A DNA stretch of 64,000 bases, from contig CM077645.1 of assembly GCA_039707465.1 (NCBI GenBank), forward strand, positions 65,173,850-65,237,849, given 5' to 3'. Below the pieces are notes generated by a model. It ran no database searches and was not told the DNA's origin. It saw only the letters and a list, made by a program, of their open reading frames with translations. Below are positions 24,225-36,235 of the stretch, piece after piece. The stretch's first letter is position 1, and each line of letters starts with the position of its first letter. A program made the position numbers and the translations under genes. This stretch comes from Rhabdophis nuchalis (Eukaryota > Chordata > Lepidosauria > Squamata > Natricidae).

Positions 24225-24879
24225 TATTAGACCACATGAGACCAGAAGAAGAGGTGAGGGGAAACGTTTCCAATGGGGGATATCTGTCCATAATATCTAT
24301 AATTTTGATTATTGAAGAAAGATAGATAACCTTTTTATAATGTGGATTCTACTGCAGCTGAGCCAGAAAATTTGATTGCATTGATTTAAATTCTAGGAAC
24401 TTGTTGGGTCATAATGATTGGAGTTGCTCTGAACTCCTGCAAGCCCCATAAAAGTTCTCATAGTATTCTTTATTTTTGTAAACTATAACTTAAAGGAAAA
24501 GTTAGACTCCAAGCTTGTTTTAGCCAGCATGTCCAGTGTGCAGATATGAAAGTTACAGTGACTACAATTACAGATTCCCACCATGTTGGGAACGGATTTC
24601 ATTTAACGAGAAATATTGCAATTGCAAAGGATGTAACTTGTATTACAATGGGTTCTAGTTCTTTCAGTTAAAACAGGGAAAACAAAGCTAAGACAATATT
24701 ACAGACTGTTATTCTGTCAGATTATACTATACTAGGTTAGAGAGACCAAATGGTATTATCTATAATTAAGCAACTTCTTATATTTATATATTCAATATAA
24801 GAAAGGTATAGCTTTGGTACATAATTCTCATTTTGTTTACCATTTATCTTTATGGTAAATATCAGATATTATATTCATT

Positions 24880-25035
24880 ACATTACATTGCATTGCATTA
24901 CTAGGCTAATATAATTCCCAACTTTGGACAGCTTACAATTGAAAACCAACTCACAAAAAGAAAAACACAGTGGATCAGAACAAAATACAAAATCAAAATT
25001 AAACAAAACAAAAGCAAAGCAGCCTCAACAATCTA
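24880..25035 (-). mobile_element. probable LINE 3' tail
   Basis: CATTACATTGCATTGCATTA followed by GACAGCTTACAATTGAAAA and an A-rich stretch, like the reverse of a 3' UTR of L2-type elements. Confidence 0.35.
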
Positions 25036-25214
25036 GAACAATTTTCACAGGCCTTCTGTGCCAAGTCTATGCCAATAGTTTCTACCCCCAGCAGGGTCCA
25101 ATAAAACTGCTGTTGTTTTTGTAGTTAGGAAGGATATAGCAAGGTCAGTACTTGGTTACAATGTAATCAATGCTGAATAATATTGATTAGCTTTGTGAGC
25201 AACCCTTTAATATG

Positions 25215-26215
25215 ACTATCATTCAAGTTAATGTTCCAATCACTGATGCAGAAGAAGAGGAGGTTAATGACATCTATAATCAAGATCAATTCAAAATCAG
25301 CAGAATATGCAAGCAAGAGATACTATGTGTGATTGATACTGGAATACCAAATTTGGAAAGAAGAAAATACAGTTAGATTGTATGGTTTAGGAGAATGAAA
25401 TGGCAGAGATAAGCAGGAGACCAGCATATCAAATTCTGCCATTCCAATGATTTCTTCATAGCTAACACTTGTCTTCAAACAACAAAAATGATGCATTATA
25501 ATGGATATCATCAGACAGATATGCAGAAATCAAATTGACTATATTACTGTTAAAAGGAGGTGAAGGAGCTCCATTATCTCATGAAAGATATGGCCAGATG
25601 CTGACTGTGGAAGAAATCACAAACTGCTCATGTGCAAACTCTAAATTAAGCTAAAGAAGAAGAAGAAAACTAGTCGGTTTCCACACTATGACCTTGAACA
25701 TATACTCCCCATTTTAAGGAAGAACATCAGGATGCACTTTCAAGTGCTAAACTTCGTTGACAGAGAGCCAGAGATATTACGGAATGAACTTTAAAAAGGC
25801 CATAAGGATGAATGTGAAAATAAATTAAGAAAGAGAAGAAAGCAACTGATGTCAGAATAAACTGTGGAAATTACCAAGAAGATAATTCAATGCCTTGGAA
25901 CTTGATAATGAACGTGTGTGGTTGCTTTTGCCTTTTAGGATCAACCATTAACAACAAAGGAACAAGCAGTTGAGAAATACCCTGCAGATTAGCACTTGGT
26001 ACAGGAGTCGTGAAGCGCTTGGAGAAGATATACAAATATCATAATGTCTTGGCCTACAAAGATAAGAATTTTGCAAGTCATGGTGCTCCCTGTGACACCA
26101 TGGAAGTGAAAGTTGAACTTTGAAGAAGCAGAATAGGAAGAGCATTGATGCTTTCAAATGTTTGGGTTGTAGAAGATTCCTGATAATCCTTTGGAAATTA
26201 GGAATTGATAATGTA
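25215..26215 (+). mobile_element. decayed BovB (RTE clade) LINE
   Basis: Frames with stops and shifts give MTIIQVNVPITDAEEEEVND (endonuclease domain, compare the RTE QVYAPT motif), GRYAEIK-like residues, then HYDLEHI and FVDREPEILRNEL (the segment between endonuclease and RT). After a gap follow KKQNRKSIDAF and CLGCRRFL (RT C-terminus). The order and spacing match a BovB protein with the central RT missing. Several stops and indels show it is long dead. Confidence 0.65.
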
Positions 26216-26483
26216 TAATAAAACCTTTGCTTGTGATCCTTTATTTTAGAAAATTCTGAGTCAGGTCAAAACCCAGTATTCGCATTTTCATTTGGGTGTT
26301 TCTCATTAATGCAAAAAATTGGCCCATTATTATTTTTCTAAAACTGATTTTTTTAGTCTTATTTCCTGATGGATAGTGTGTGTGTTGTGCGAGATATACA
26401 AGTGTGTGTGTGTTGTGCGAGATATACAATGAACTGTTAGGAAATTGATAGCCTCACAAAAAATTGTTTACCATTATCTACCT

Positions 26484-26612
26484 CACGGGTGTCAAACTTG
26501 CCACGTCACACTGCTGTCATGTGACATTCATGACATTTTCCCTTTGCGGAGCAGAACTGGGCATGGCCTGCCTGTGACACATCTGGTTTTCAGGCTGCCA
26601 GTTTGACACCTG
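26484..26612. mobile_element. hAT-like element
   Basis: 129 bp from CACGGGTGTCAAACTTG to CCAGTTTGACACCTG, clear inverted ends of about 14 bp. The 8-bp flanks do not match exactly, so the boundaries are provisional. Confidence 0.6.
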
Positions 26613-26928
26613 TGATTATTTCTACTTTCACTTACCCTAATAGCAGTATTTATTTAATTACTTCTTGAAAGAGGTGTTTTTCATAGCTGTTTCAAAACCA
26701 GGTATGTATTTGTGATGGAAAAAGGACCCCTTTTTCTATCTTGTACCCTTCATTCTATCTAGTCCTCTAATGTACATTATCCTTAATAGAAGCAGAATTA
26801 CAGTAGCTTGCTAATCATGACCATCTGCATCTATTAGAGGCTCATGGGTTATATTGTAACTGGCCTCTAAATGTACTCAAATGCTCAGGTCAACCTGAGC
26901 GACAATTTTGAGAAAGATCAAAGTGGGA

Positions 26929-26979
26929 ATTTTAATAAACAATGTTTTCAATGCTGTTGAAAACATTGTTTATTAAAAT
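26929..26979. repeat. perfect 23-bp hairpin
   Basis: Arms 26929-26951 and 26957-26979 are exact reverse complements (ATTTTAATAAACAATG... and its mirror) around the loop TGCTG. It is not part of any recognised element. Confidence 0.9.
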
Positions 26980-27435
26980 CATGTTGGTTGCTGCTGGCAG
27001 CAGCTGTGCAATATAATGGGTGAATAGTTAGACTATTTTACATTATTTTGCATTATTAGTAATGTTCATATCCTTGAATGAGTCCGTGAAACAGGAGACA
27101 ATGAATCATTGTTTGTCTTGAGAAGATCCAGCCATTTCAGCACACTTAATCTTTTTCTTCCGCGAATTTTAGATAAGCAAAGAGAATCAAAAGGCATATG
27201 TCCAAGGTGAAATGACTTAGTCAAACAGAATAGCTTTCACTAAGGTACACATAAAAATGGTGGGCAGGCATTGCTTAGCCTACTCCACACACACACCCTT
27301 AAATTTTACAAATGGCATTAGTCAAAAGGAAAAGAGGAAGGCCATATTAGATGGTAATATTTATTGGAAGAAATGTATTATTCCATGCACACTTACTGAT
27401 TGCATATTTCTTTCTTCTGATGACAAACAGTATTA

Positions 27436-27672
27436 GGTTTTATTTATTTGTATCCTACCTTTATTATTTCTACAAATAACTCAAGGCAGCCAACATATTC
27501 AATGCAATATCGTCCTCTTATTTTCTCCACAACATCAATCCTACGAGGTGAGTTAGACTGAGAGAGAGTGACTGACCCACGGTCACCCAGCTGATTTTTA
27601 AGGCTAAGATGGGAACTCGTGGTCTTCTACTTTCTAGCCTAATGCCTTAACCATTAAACCAAACTGATTTTC
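27436..27672 (-). mobile_element. tRNA-derived SINE
   Basis: On the minus strand the head has TGGTTTAATGGTTAAGGCAT (A-box-like) and CCACGAGTTCCCATC (B-box-like). The body has GACCGTGGGTCAGTC and ends ATAAATAAAACC. Same family as 30238 and probably 15005. Confidence 0.65.
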
Positions 27673-27828
27673 ATTTTCCAAGCTGGGACAGGAGTTAGGC
27701 AATCCAAAACAAGAGTTTCCAGATGCCAGCGAAACTTTCCATTGATTAGGGTTGAAGCAATTCTCATTATGTATCCACTTTTTTTAATCGTAGCATTATG
27801 CTTATTGTAAATTTGCAATAAGGTAAAG

Positions 27829-28160
27829 GTTCCCCTGCACATACTTGCTAGTCGTTTTCTGGCTCTAGAGGAGGCGCCCATCTCCATTTATAAGCTGAAG
27901 AGTCAGCACTGTTCGAAGATGTCTCTGTGGTCATGTGGCCACCAGCATGACTCAACACCGAAGGCGCACAGAACACTGTTACTTTTCCAACAAAGTGGTC
28001 CCTATTTTCTACTTGCATTTTTACATGCTTTCGAACTGCTAGGTTGGCAGAAGCTGGGACAAGTAACGGGAGCTCACCACATTAGGCAGGGCTAGGGATT
28101 TGAACTGCTGAACTGCCAACCTTCTGATCAGCAAGCTCAGCATCTTAGCCACTGAGCCAC
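27829..28160 (-). mobile_element. Sauria SINE
   Basis: Minus strand: TGTGGCTCAGTGGCTAAGAT (A box), GCAGTTCAAATCCCTAG (B box), GTTACTTGTCCCAGCTTCTG, then GTGTTGAGTCATGCTGGTGG and a tail ending ACCTTTACC. This is the layout I know for Sauria SINEs of lizards and snakes. The A and B boxes are the internal RNA polymerase III promoter. Nearly full length. Confidence 0.85.
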
Positions 28161-28736
28161 AACATAATACAAGCTCAGACTTTCCTGCATCCAGTAAGTC
28201 ATGATTAGGAAAAAAATACATTGAAGTATTTCTTACTTTGATATTGCTGGCACTTTAAGGGCATGGTCAATTAGTCAATCCTCAGTTTTTAGAAGTTTTA
28301 ATCTAAGAGGCTCTTGCCTTTTTAGTAAAGTGAATGAATGTAAGAAGATCAAACTATACAAGTGGCTAAAATAGACTCTGTTCATTGACATTTAAGACTC
28401 ATTATACCTATGCATCTCTTCTACCAAGAATCTCCAATTTATTAATGTCTCTAACTTTAATTTTTAAATTAAAATATTTAGATATTGCATACGATCGTAA
28501 GCATTCTCAGGCCAGAATGCAGTACACATTACAAAAGATAAAACTAATTAAGAAAATATAATAAACAGTACTTGAAAATAATAGCGCAGCAATAAGTGTG
28601 GTATAAGAGCATGTTTTTCAAGGCTAAGTTTTAACTTTTAAGTTCTAAATGCAAGGGGAAAACAACCTTCAGTTTGTACTGAAAAGGCTATTATGTTGAT
28701 GCCAGCCTGGGTTTCCAGGGGAAGGGGATTCTAGAG

Positions 28737-29136
28737 CCAGAGTGTTGAGACAGAAAAGGCTCCACCCCCATGTACAAAATCTCTGATACAGTCTAGAGCA
28801 GGGGTCTCCAACCTTTGCAACTTTAAGTCTGAAGGACTTCAGCTCCCAGAGTGTTGAGACAGAAAAGGCTCCACCCCCATGTACAAAATCTCTGATACAA
28901 TCTAGAGCAGGGGTCTCCAACCTTTGCAACTTTAAGTCTGAAGGACTTCAGTTCCCAGAGTGTTGAGACAGAAAAGGCTCCACCCCCATGTACAAAATCT
29001 CTGATACAATCTAGAGCAGGGGTCTCCAACCTTTGCAACTTTACGTCTGAAGGACTTCAGCTCCCAGAGTATTGAGACAGAAAAGGCTCCACCCCCATGT
29101 ACAAAATCTCTGATACAATCTAGAGCAGGGGTCTGT
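28737..29136. repeat. 109-bp tandem repeat, about 3.7 copies
   Basis: Units start at 28737, 28846, 28955 and 29064, all exactly 109 bp apart, and differ by only a few bases. Each unit is about 62 bp of local flanking DNA (TGTTGAGACAGAAAAGGCTC...) joined to the left arm of a type A hAT hairpin. See the finding for the likely history. Two minus-strand frames here are translations of the repeat. Confidence 0.92.
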
Positions 29137-29181
29137 CCTGTCCTCCTTCAGACTTAAAGTTGCAAAGGTTGGAGACCCCTG
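28799..29181. mobile_element. type A hAT hairpin MITE, split by tandem duplication
   Basis: The left end CAGGGGTCTCCAACC occurs at 28799 and again in each tandem unit. The only right end, GGTTGGAGACCCCTG, is at 29167-29181. The outer flanks GTCTAGAG (28791) and ATCTAGAG (29182) are the 8-bp target duplication with one change. Confidence 0.85.
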
Positions 29182-29714
29182 ATCTAGAGATTACGAGGCC
29201 AACCCTGAAGCTCCATCTCCAACAAGAAGCTATTGTTGACATAATAATCAAAAGCTGCTGAGAGATGGACCAAACGTTTTGAAGGATTCTCCCAAAGAAT
29301 TGCACAGGCCTTCCAAATTATACAGTTTATTGCTTCCTGAGGTTCAACAGATGGAGATTATTGGCCATTTTAAGCCAGTTTTAAACAATATTTTATGATG
29401 AATGCACTTAGTTGGTTGGTTGGCTTCTGTATTTGTTTTTAACTTAATCAGATATCACAAATACTGTACATTTTAGGTATGTGTTTGTTTCCCTTCCACC
29501 CAACAAAACATATGGAACGTTAATAATTGTAGAAATGTTAAATAATGATAAAGTTTTCTTCATAATAATTTTATTAAATATTATTAAAAGTACACATAAA
29601 AATTAACAAGAAGAAAGATAAAGAGGAAAAAATGGATGTGTAGAAAGGTATAAAGAAAAATAAAACAAGTATATATTAAAAAAATGATTCCCAACAACTT
29701 ACTACAACCTGCTT

Positions 29715-29862
29715 TAGCACAGGTTTTTTAGTTTAATCTATTTTAGTTACTCTGTATTTATTGTTATTTATTGATTTTAACTCCCTGTGCACCGCCCTGG
29801 GTCCATTTCGATGGAGAAGGGCGGTTCTATAAATCGAAATAAATTAAATTAAATATAACACA
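29715..29862 (+). mobile_element. LINE 3' end (L2-like)
   Basis: CTGTGCACCGCCCTGGGTCC, GAGAAGGGCGGTTCTATAAA, then AAATTAAATTAAAT tail. Nearly identical block to 62090-62140. Confidence 0.7.
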
Positions 29863-29880
29863 TGGAATTTTAGTTTAATA

Positions 29881-30015
29881 CAAAGGTTCCCATACTTGGC
29901 AACTTTAAGACTTGTGGACTTCAACTCCCAGAATTCTCCAGCCAGCAGAGCTGGCTGCAGATTTCTGTGAGTTGAAGTCCACAAGTCTTAAAGTTGCCAA
30001 GTTTGGGAACCTCTG
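29881..30015. mobile_element. hAT hairpin MITE, type C termini
   Basis: 135 bp from CAAAGGTTCCCATACTTGG to CCAAGTTTGGGAACCTCTG. Perfect 8-bp duplication GTTTAATA at 29873-29880 and 30016-30023. It shares the core GGACTTCAACTCCCAGAATTC. Confidence 0.9.
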
Positions 30016-30237
30016 GTTTAATACTATGATATGGTTTCCATTTCGTCCCTCCCCCAAAGATTTTTTTTTCAAATTTTAATTATCAGCAAAACAGTGAGGC
30101 ACCCCCCCCCATCTTCTGCAAAATGTCTGCAAAGAGGACTTCCAGTGTAGATAAATTTATTCAGTGACTTGTCTCTGACAAGAGCCATAATTTAGCCATC
30201 ATTGCCAGTTATGTCCTCTTTACTAACCGTTCCTCTA

Positions 30238-30830
30238 TTGTAGGTTTCTCCAAGTTTTTTTTAAAAATAACTTAAGGCAGTAAACACATCCAGCACGCCT
30301 TTCCTCCTTCTATTTTCTCCACAACAACGACCTTGTGAAGTGAGTTGGGTTGAGACAGAGTTACTGGCCCAAAATCACCCGGTTGTCTTTCATTGGCTAA
30401 GGTGAGACTTGAACTCACAGTCTCCCTCTTTCTAGTCTGGCATCTTAACCACTAGACCAGTGATGGTGAACCTATGGCACGGGTGCCACAGGTGGCACAC
30501 GGAACCATTTCTTAGGGCATGCAAGGCGTTGCCCTGTTGACACGTGTGCGCACATGTGCGCTGGCCAGCTGATTTAGGTCTTCTTTTGAGCCCATTTTTT
30601 GCCCTCTGGAGGCTTCAGGAGATGGGGAGGGGAGGCTGTTTTCACCCTCCCCAGGCTCCTAGAAAGCCTCTGGAGCCTGGGGAGGGTGAAAAAAGTGTGT
30701 CATAAGCAGGGGGTCGCACACATAGCATTATGGGTGTGGTACACCCACGCAAGACCCTCCCCCTGCGCTCCCACCGCTTTTGGCACGTGGGCCAAAAAGG
30801 GTTAGCGATCACTGCACTAGACCAAACATC
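30238..30830 (-). mobile_element. tRNA-derived SINE interrupted by a hAT element
   Basis: Body and head at 30238-30467 (GTGAGTTGGGTTGAGACAGA, TGAGACTTGAACTCACAGTC, CTTAACCACTAGACC) belong to the family at 27436. The hAT element 30468-30814 inserted at the SINE head, and CACTAGACCAAAC resumes after it. Confidence 0.65.
30468..30814. mobile_element. non-autonomous hAT element inside a SINE
   Basis: 347 bp from CAGTGATGGTGAACC to GTTAGCGATCACTG. Perfect 8-bp duplication CACTAGAC (30460-30467 and 30815-30822). Interior inverted segment with CCTCCCCAGGCTCC and GGAGCCTGGGGAGG. The related copy at 37482 has the same ends. Confidence 0.88.
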
Positions 30831-31011
30831 TTTCCATAGCTGAGCATACTAAAGTTATGTTGCTGCTGTCATATCTAAAAATAAAACGGCATCTGATGTT
30901 TCCAGTGCTTTTTCCATTAACCCTAACCAAAAGGTTTCTGGTCCGTGTTGTGTATTAATTTACAATTTTGTTTCAATTTAATTATTAATTTCAATCTGAT
31001 ATTGCTTAGCT

Positions 31012-31088
31012 ACTGTGTTTCCCCGAAAATAAGACCCTGACTTATTTTTTTGCCACCATAGCGGCACCAGGTCTTATTTTCAGGGTGG
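31012..31088. mobile_element. short DNA-transposon remnant
   Basis: CCCCGAAAATAAGACC and GGTCTTATTTTCAGGG form an inverted pair. The ATAAGAC terminus resembles the TA-flanked elements at 35477 and 36236. Confidence 0.55.
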
Positions 31089-33125
31089 ATGACATCCACT
31101 GATTCATCTCAGTTGCGTGCGTCACCCAAAGCCTCCTTTGGCTATCAAAGGCCTTCAGGAACTTCTTTGGCTGGCAAAGCTTTCCTGAAGGCCTCTGCAG
31201 CTGATAACAAAGCTCCAGGGCATACAATACTTTCTTAGAATGATTGCATCCTGAGGAAAATTCTGAATTGAATTGAAAGATAACAAAAAGGAAAAATAAT
31301 GTTGGATATGCAAAACAAAGTTTGTCTAAAACCAAACAATGACATTTTGTACGTCAAGATGGAAAATGATTTTCACTTGCTTCTAAGAGATATAATTGAC
31401 AAGGAAGAGAAATTAAACTGGCATGACTTAAATAGCGATTGCAAAGAATGTTGTCGTCAGATCTTGATTGCATCTATATTTTAATTAATTAGACCAGAGC
31501 TGTATGCATCAAAGATGGATTCACTCCGGGGACTTTTTTTTTGGGGGGGGGAAGATTTGTCAGAGTTTCCATTCTAAAATCCTGTATTATAAAACTAAGC
31601 TAGACCGTTTTGAATCATGCAAGTGACTGAATGAAATAAAAGCCCTCTCTTTTTCTGTGGAACGAACTGGAAGTGTTTGCCATTTAATATACAACCTCAG
31701 GGAAATGATTAACACTACAAATGGGTAATGGACTTCAGTATTGTGTTAGAAAATTCAACATTGATGAAGTGTATTTAAATGCAAATGTTCATAGAAACTT
31801 CTTTTGGAATTGCTTTCTGCACCAGTATAGTAGTGGTGGTATGCCCCACAATGGCATAATTGCTATCTTTTTTGATCCAAACTTTATATAAGTCTATGTA
31901 AAATAATAGTTCTTGGTGTGAAAAGCGTGCCTCTGTTTTCATCATGCCCACATATTTTTATGCACATATACACTTCCGCCCCAAAGGTAGTGCATTGTCC
32001 CACATACAGTACCTATAGAATAAATTTGCATAGCAATGGGGAAAAAATAGACCCTACAGATCCCTTGCCCATGTTGTGCAGTCAAGATCTTTCTTTATTT
32101 CATAGGGTTCTTTTTCCAATACAGAATTCAGTGGGCTCCCACACCCCAGAGAGCCTATAGAGCCTGCAGGGCCTTTTTTTTTTTTTTAGCCACCCAGACA
32201 CCTGCAGACTCTTGGGTAATAGTTCCAATTTGCTCTGTTTTACTATCAGGAGTGAACTTCTCCAATTCTCCTTTTCCCTTGGGTTGCTTCCAGTTTCCTA
32301 TTTGGATTAGAAAACCTATAACTCTTTTCACTTCCAGAACCTTTCTGCATCCATTCTTCTCCAAACTAGCATACCAACAAGCACAACTAACACCACCACA
32401 ACACCACTCAGCTGCTGCTTCTGCTCTTCTTTCTCCTCCTCTTCCTCCTTTCCCTTCACTTTAGCAGTGCTGGATCTGGGTTATTTCCAGATACCATTAA
32501 ACAAGATGTCAGTCTTGTTGCTCCTCAAAAATGCCATAAAATATTCAGTGATTTTTCTCGTGATTGGCCACTGACCAAGTTGAAGGAAAAGTGCTGAAGG
32601 CCTTTTTCTCCTTTGCTACTTGAATCACATTTCCTATTGTATTTTATAAAAGATATCAAATTGTGTAAGCCAGTTTTCTGGGATTTAGTACCAAAATCAA
32701 CCAACTGCTTCACTGAATATCTAGGCAAAGTTATTCTTCATGTTTGCTTGGGAGATTAGAAACACATATTTTCCTTATGTAGTTAAATGATACAATTGAC
32801 AGACCAATAAGTTAGTGACAACTTTTAGCTGTCACATAGATCATTTTGCAGTCTCTGGGCCACATCAGCTGTCCTTGTCTGGCCCATGATGGTGACAGCA
32901 GGGGAGTAGTAGCAGCAAGAGATTGGACAGTAGTGGATACAACAATGTTGGGGGAAGTGGTTTTGGGGGTGAGTCAATGGCAGTGGCCCTTCACAACAGT
33001 CCGGGTTTTTCATGAGCCTTCCTTAATCAGCGTTTCTGGTCCTTTTTGTCCTCTTTCACTCCACTTCTCCTAACATTACAGACTTTTCAATAAAACCATG
33101 ATTTCATATAAAGTGTTCTGTATAT

Positions 33126-33260
33126 CAGGGGTCTCCAACCTTTGCAACTTTAAGTCTGAAGGACTTCAGCTCCCAGACTTCTCCAGCCAGCTTTGCTGGC
33201 TGGAGAATTCTGGGAGCTGAAGTCCTTCAGACTTAAAGTTGCAAAGGTTGGAGACCCCTG
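33126..33260. mobile_element. hAT hairpin MITE, type A termini
   Basis: 135 bp, nearly identical to 24090, with arm mismatches only near the centre (ACTTCTCC against GGAGAATT). Flanks CTGTATAT and CCATATAT match at 6 of 8. Confidence 0.88.
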
Positions 33261-34811
33261 CCATATATGATAATTTAAGGCGTATCATTTCTGCCCTGAG
33301 GGTTATCTCTGCTGGATCTACCACATTGGATTGATTTCGTCTGGACTATTTGTTGAGGTTTTTAAGTTATCCACAGTGTTCTTCTCCCACCCAAAGTTCA
33401 AAGGCATCAATACTTTTTCAACCTTTTTATTTTTTTCAAAATTGAACTTTTGTTTCTATAAAGTACACAGGGAAACCCATATGCCTCACTATGCAATTAT
33501 ATTATCATCATTCTCACTGTATATAATAGATATTAAGACATTTTTGTGAAGAATAGAAAGGGAGAAGACAACCATCAGCAAGGTGATAGTCTGTTAGAAT
33601 GGCTGTAGGTGCACTGCTGGAGGAATTGAAAGACCAGATGAGTGGCAGATTGTCATGGAGAAATATGATTATTGATTATTACCTATGATTATTAAGAGTC
33701 AAATTTGACTTTATGTCACATAATTTACCAATTGTGGGGAAATTATTTGTCCCTTTTTTGGTAAGTTTTTCTTTAATGAAAGTGTATTTTGAATAAATTG
33801 TCACCATAACTGTAACCCGAAAGATTGCTCAACAAGATTTAGTTCACAGGCTGCATTGGCTTCTGGGAGTAAGAGAAAATGGCATTTGTTTATTAGGTTG
33901 AAACCGGATACTAAGACTGGATTATTCTCCTTTGCAAATAAAGAGAAATTAACATCAACACTAATCTTTCACTCCATCTTGGCGTTGAGACATCTTTCAA
34001 AACTATTTTGCATTATAACATAAAGATGTGTATTTCAAAGAAAATCAAAAGTCAAAATCTTGCCAGGTGTGCTTGATCCTTGAGATTGCTAAAGTAGCTT
34101 TTTGGATCCTGGCCATGTTTATATGGTTGGTGTTCTGCAAAGGGTAATGAGCATTAAGCTTAAATTTCTTTGAGAAGTGAATACCAAGATGAGCCTTTGT
34201 ACTTAAACTTTATCAGCATGAAAAATTAACTCTTGCTATCATCTCTTAGTGACTCCACATGCAATAGTTGAGGTTGTAGCTATGCCTCTTAGTCTAACAT
34301 TTAATGGCAGCAGATGCAATGTTTATTGATTCAAATCAAACAGTGGATAAGTCCTTTTTAAAGAGTCTCCAGAATAGGACTTGAAGGGAAACAGCTTTCA
34401 TCCTTTTAAAAGCTAGGTGGATTAGTGCATGTCCTTATTGTATTTAAATGGAGGCAGCTACATTTGAATGTTTAACTCACCTCCATAAAAAAGAGCTGTA
34501 AATTTGCTAGTGAGCCTGACAAATCAAAGTGCATTGCTGTGGGTGACAATCCCTTCTTTCTGAGGCAGAAGGCTACTCAGGAGTGGGTGAATTATGGGTG
34601 AATTATGAACAAATGGATACAGCCAGCTGATGGCCAATTGATACCACAAAGCCTCTCAGTCAAGATACCACCTAGGTTTAAATTGTCATCTTATCATACA
34701 GACCTTTACCATTCTTCTTCAGTCTCATCTCTCAACACAAGTTTGTACCTTTTAACAATAACATGTTGATTAGCACATAATTCTGTTTATAACAGTGTTA
34801 CTGTTACCGGC

Positions 34812-35018
34812 CTGGCATAGCTCTAAATTTTTAATCTTTTTAGAAATGGGTTTTAATTGACAATTTTAGCACGGGTTCAACTTAATTTAATTTATGTTTA
34901 ATATTCTGTATTTATTGTTCTTTATATTTTATTTCTTTCCTGTGCACCGCCCTGAGTCCCTTTGGGAGATAGGTGCGGTATATAAATTTGATAAATAAAT
35001 AAATTTGATAAATAAAAC
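34812..35018 (+). mobile_element. LINE 3' end (L2-like)
   Basis: Begins close to the ORF end (CCGGCCTGGCATAG resembles the last codons of the L2 at 61950). It then runs through an A/T 3' UTR and CTGTGCACCGCCCTGAGTCC to a GATAAATAAATAAAT tail. Confidence 0.7.
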
Positions 35019-35476
35019 TTTGTTCGTAACCATAAAGTCTTTATTTATATATCAGATTTCTACATTGCCCGACTCACCTAAGTGAATTTGGATGGTTTAC
35101 AATAAAAATCCACTTTAAATCTTTCTAAAAACCATGACAACTTTTCATTTGATTTTACAATCCTTTAAGAAAATTCTAGTACATCATGTTAAATTAACAA
35201 TTTATATTTACTTGTCATTTTTCATCTATAAAGTGCTTCCTGGGCTGAAAGCTACAAAGTAGTTTTCAGGCAAAAACCTAAATTTGTATTTATTCCACAC
35301 TCTTAAGTATAGCCCGTCCAATAATGATTTTTAAACTACATTCATCTTAGCTTTATCATTCCATAGGTACCGATGCCATCCAAATCTCAAATTATGGCCT
35401 TCTATAATCAATAACCTTCTATTCCTTAACATCTTCCTTCCTTCCTATTCCTTTGCATCTTTTTGCACCTTATATT

Positions 35477-36128
35477 TACTATATTTTTGGTCTATAAGAC
35501 ACACTCCCCTCCAAAGTGGGTGGAATGTCTGTGTGTCTTATAGCAGGAATGTTGCTGAAGCCCCGCCCACCTGCCATCCCCCCACCCTCCAGGCTCTGCC
35601 TTCCAGCAATTAGCCTCCTTGCAGTAAGCAGCCTGGTCAGTTTCAGCACAGCCTGATTTAGCATGAGCAGCTGATTGATGGTTGGATCGGCCTCCCCTGA
35701 TCAGCTGTTCCAGACTGCGGGGATTGTCGCTGCCCATCGCTGCCAATGCTAGTCACCGCCTCCACGTGTCCCATTTTCAGCGTCCGCGTGCCCAATTTTC
35801 AGCCTCCGTGCATCCTTTTTGGCCACCGCATGTTCCATTTCGGGCCTCTGCGTGACCCATATTTTGCCGTTGTGCATCCCATTTTTTTACTTCTGCAGGT
35901 CCCATTTTCAGCCTCTGTGTGTCCCATTTGGGCCCGTTGTAGGCGGTAGAAATTGGCTGTGCAGCAAACTAAATCAGGCTGTGCTGAAGCTGACTAGGCT
36001 GTTTGCTGTTTGCTGCAAGGAGGCAAACTACTGGATGGCAGAGGTAGAATTTTTTCTTCTTGTTTTCCTCCCCAAGAGCTAGGTGTGTCTTATGGTTCAG
36101 ACCATCTTATAGTGAGAAAAATATGGTA
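35477..36128. mobile_element. mariner-like non-autonomous element with TA duplication
   Basis: 652 bp. The left end TACTATATTTTTGGTCTATA and right end ACTATAAGATGG-type reverse (ending GAAAAATATGGTA) are inverted. TA is at both boundaries. The interior holds an inverted duplication around a GC-rich centre with repeated CCCATTTT-CAGCCTC units (35770-35935). The frames inside reflect these repeats. Confidence 0.65.
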
Positions 36129-36235
36129 ACTCAAATTCTTTCCCCCTCCATGCAAATTTAGATATATCTTCTAACATTTTTTAAATGGTACATCAATTTT
36201 CAAAATAAACATTGTCTGGAACAAAAATAATGATG

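Noticed and set aside
28737..29136. Regularly spaced repeats resembling a CRISPR array
   Set aside because: Units are 109 bp with no variable spacers and contain a transposon arm; the DNA is vertebrate.
32155..32364. Possible processed pseudogene: a poly-T run at 32168-32186 next to a 69-codon minus-strand frame
   Set aside because: The frame resembles no protein I recognise and no target duplication was seen.
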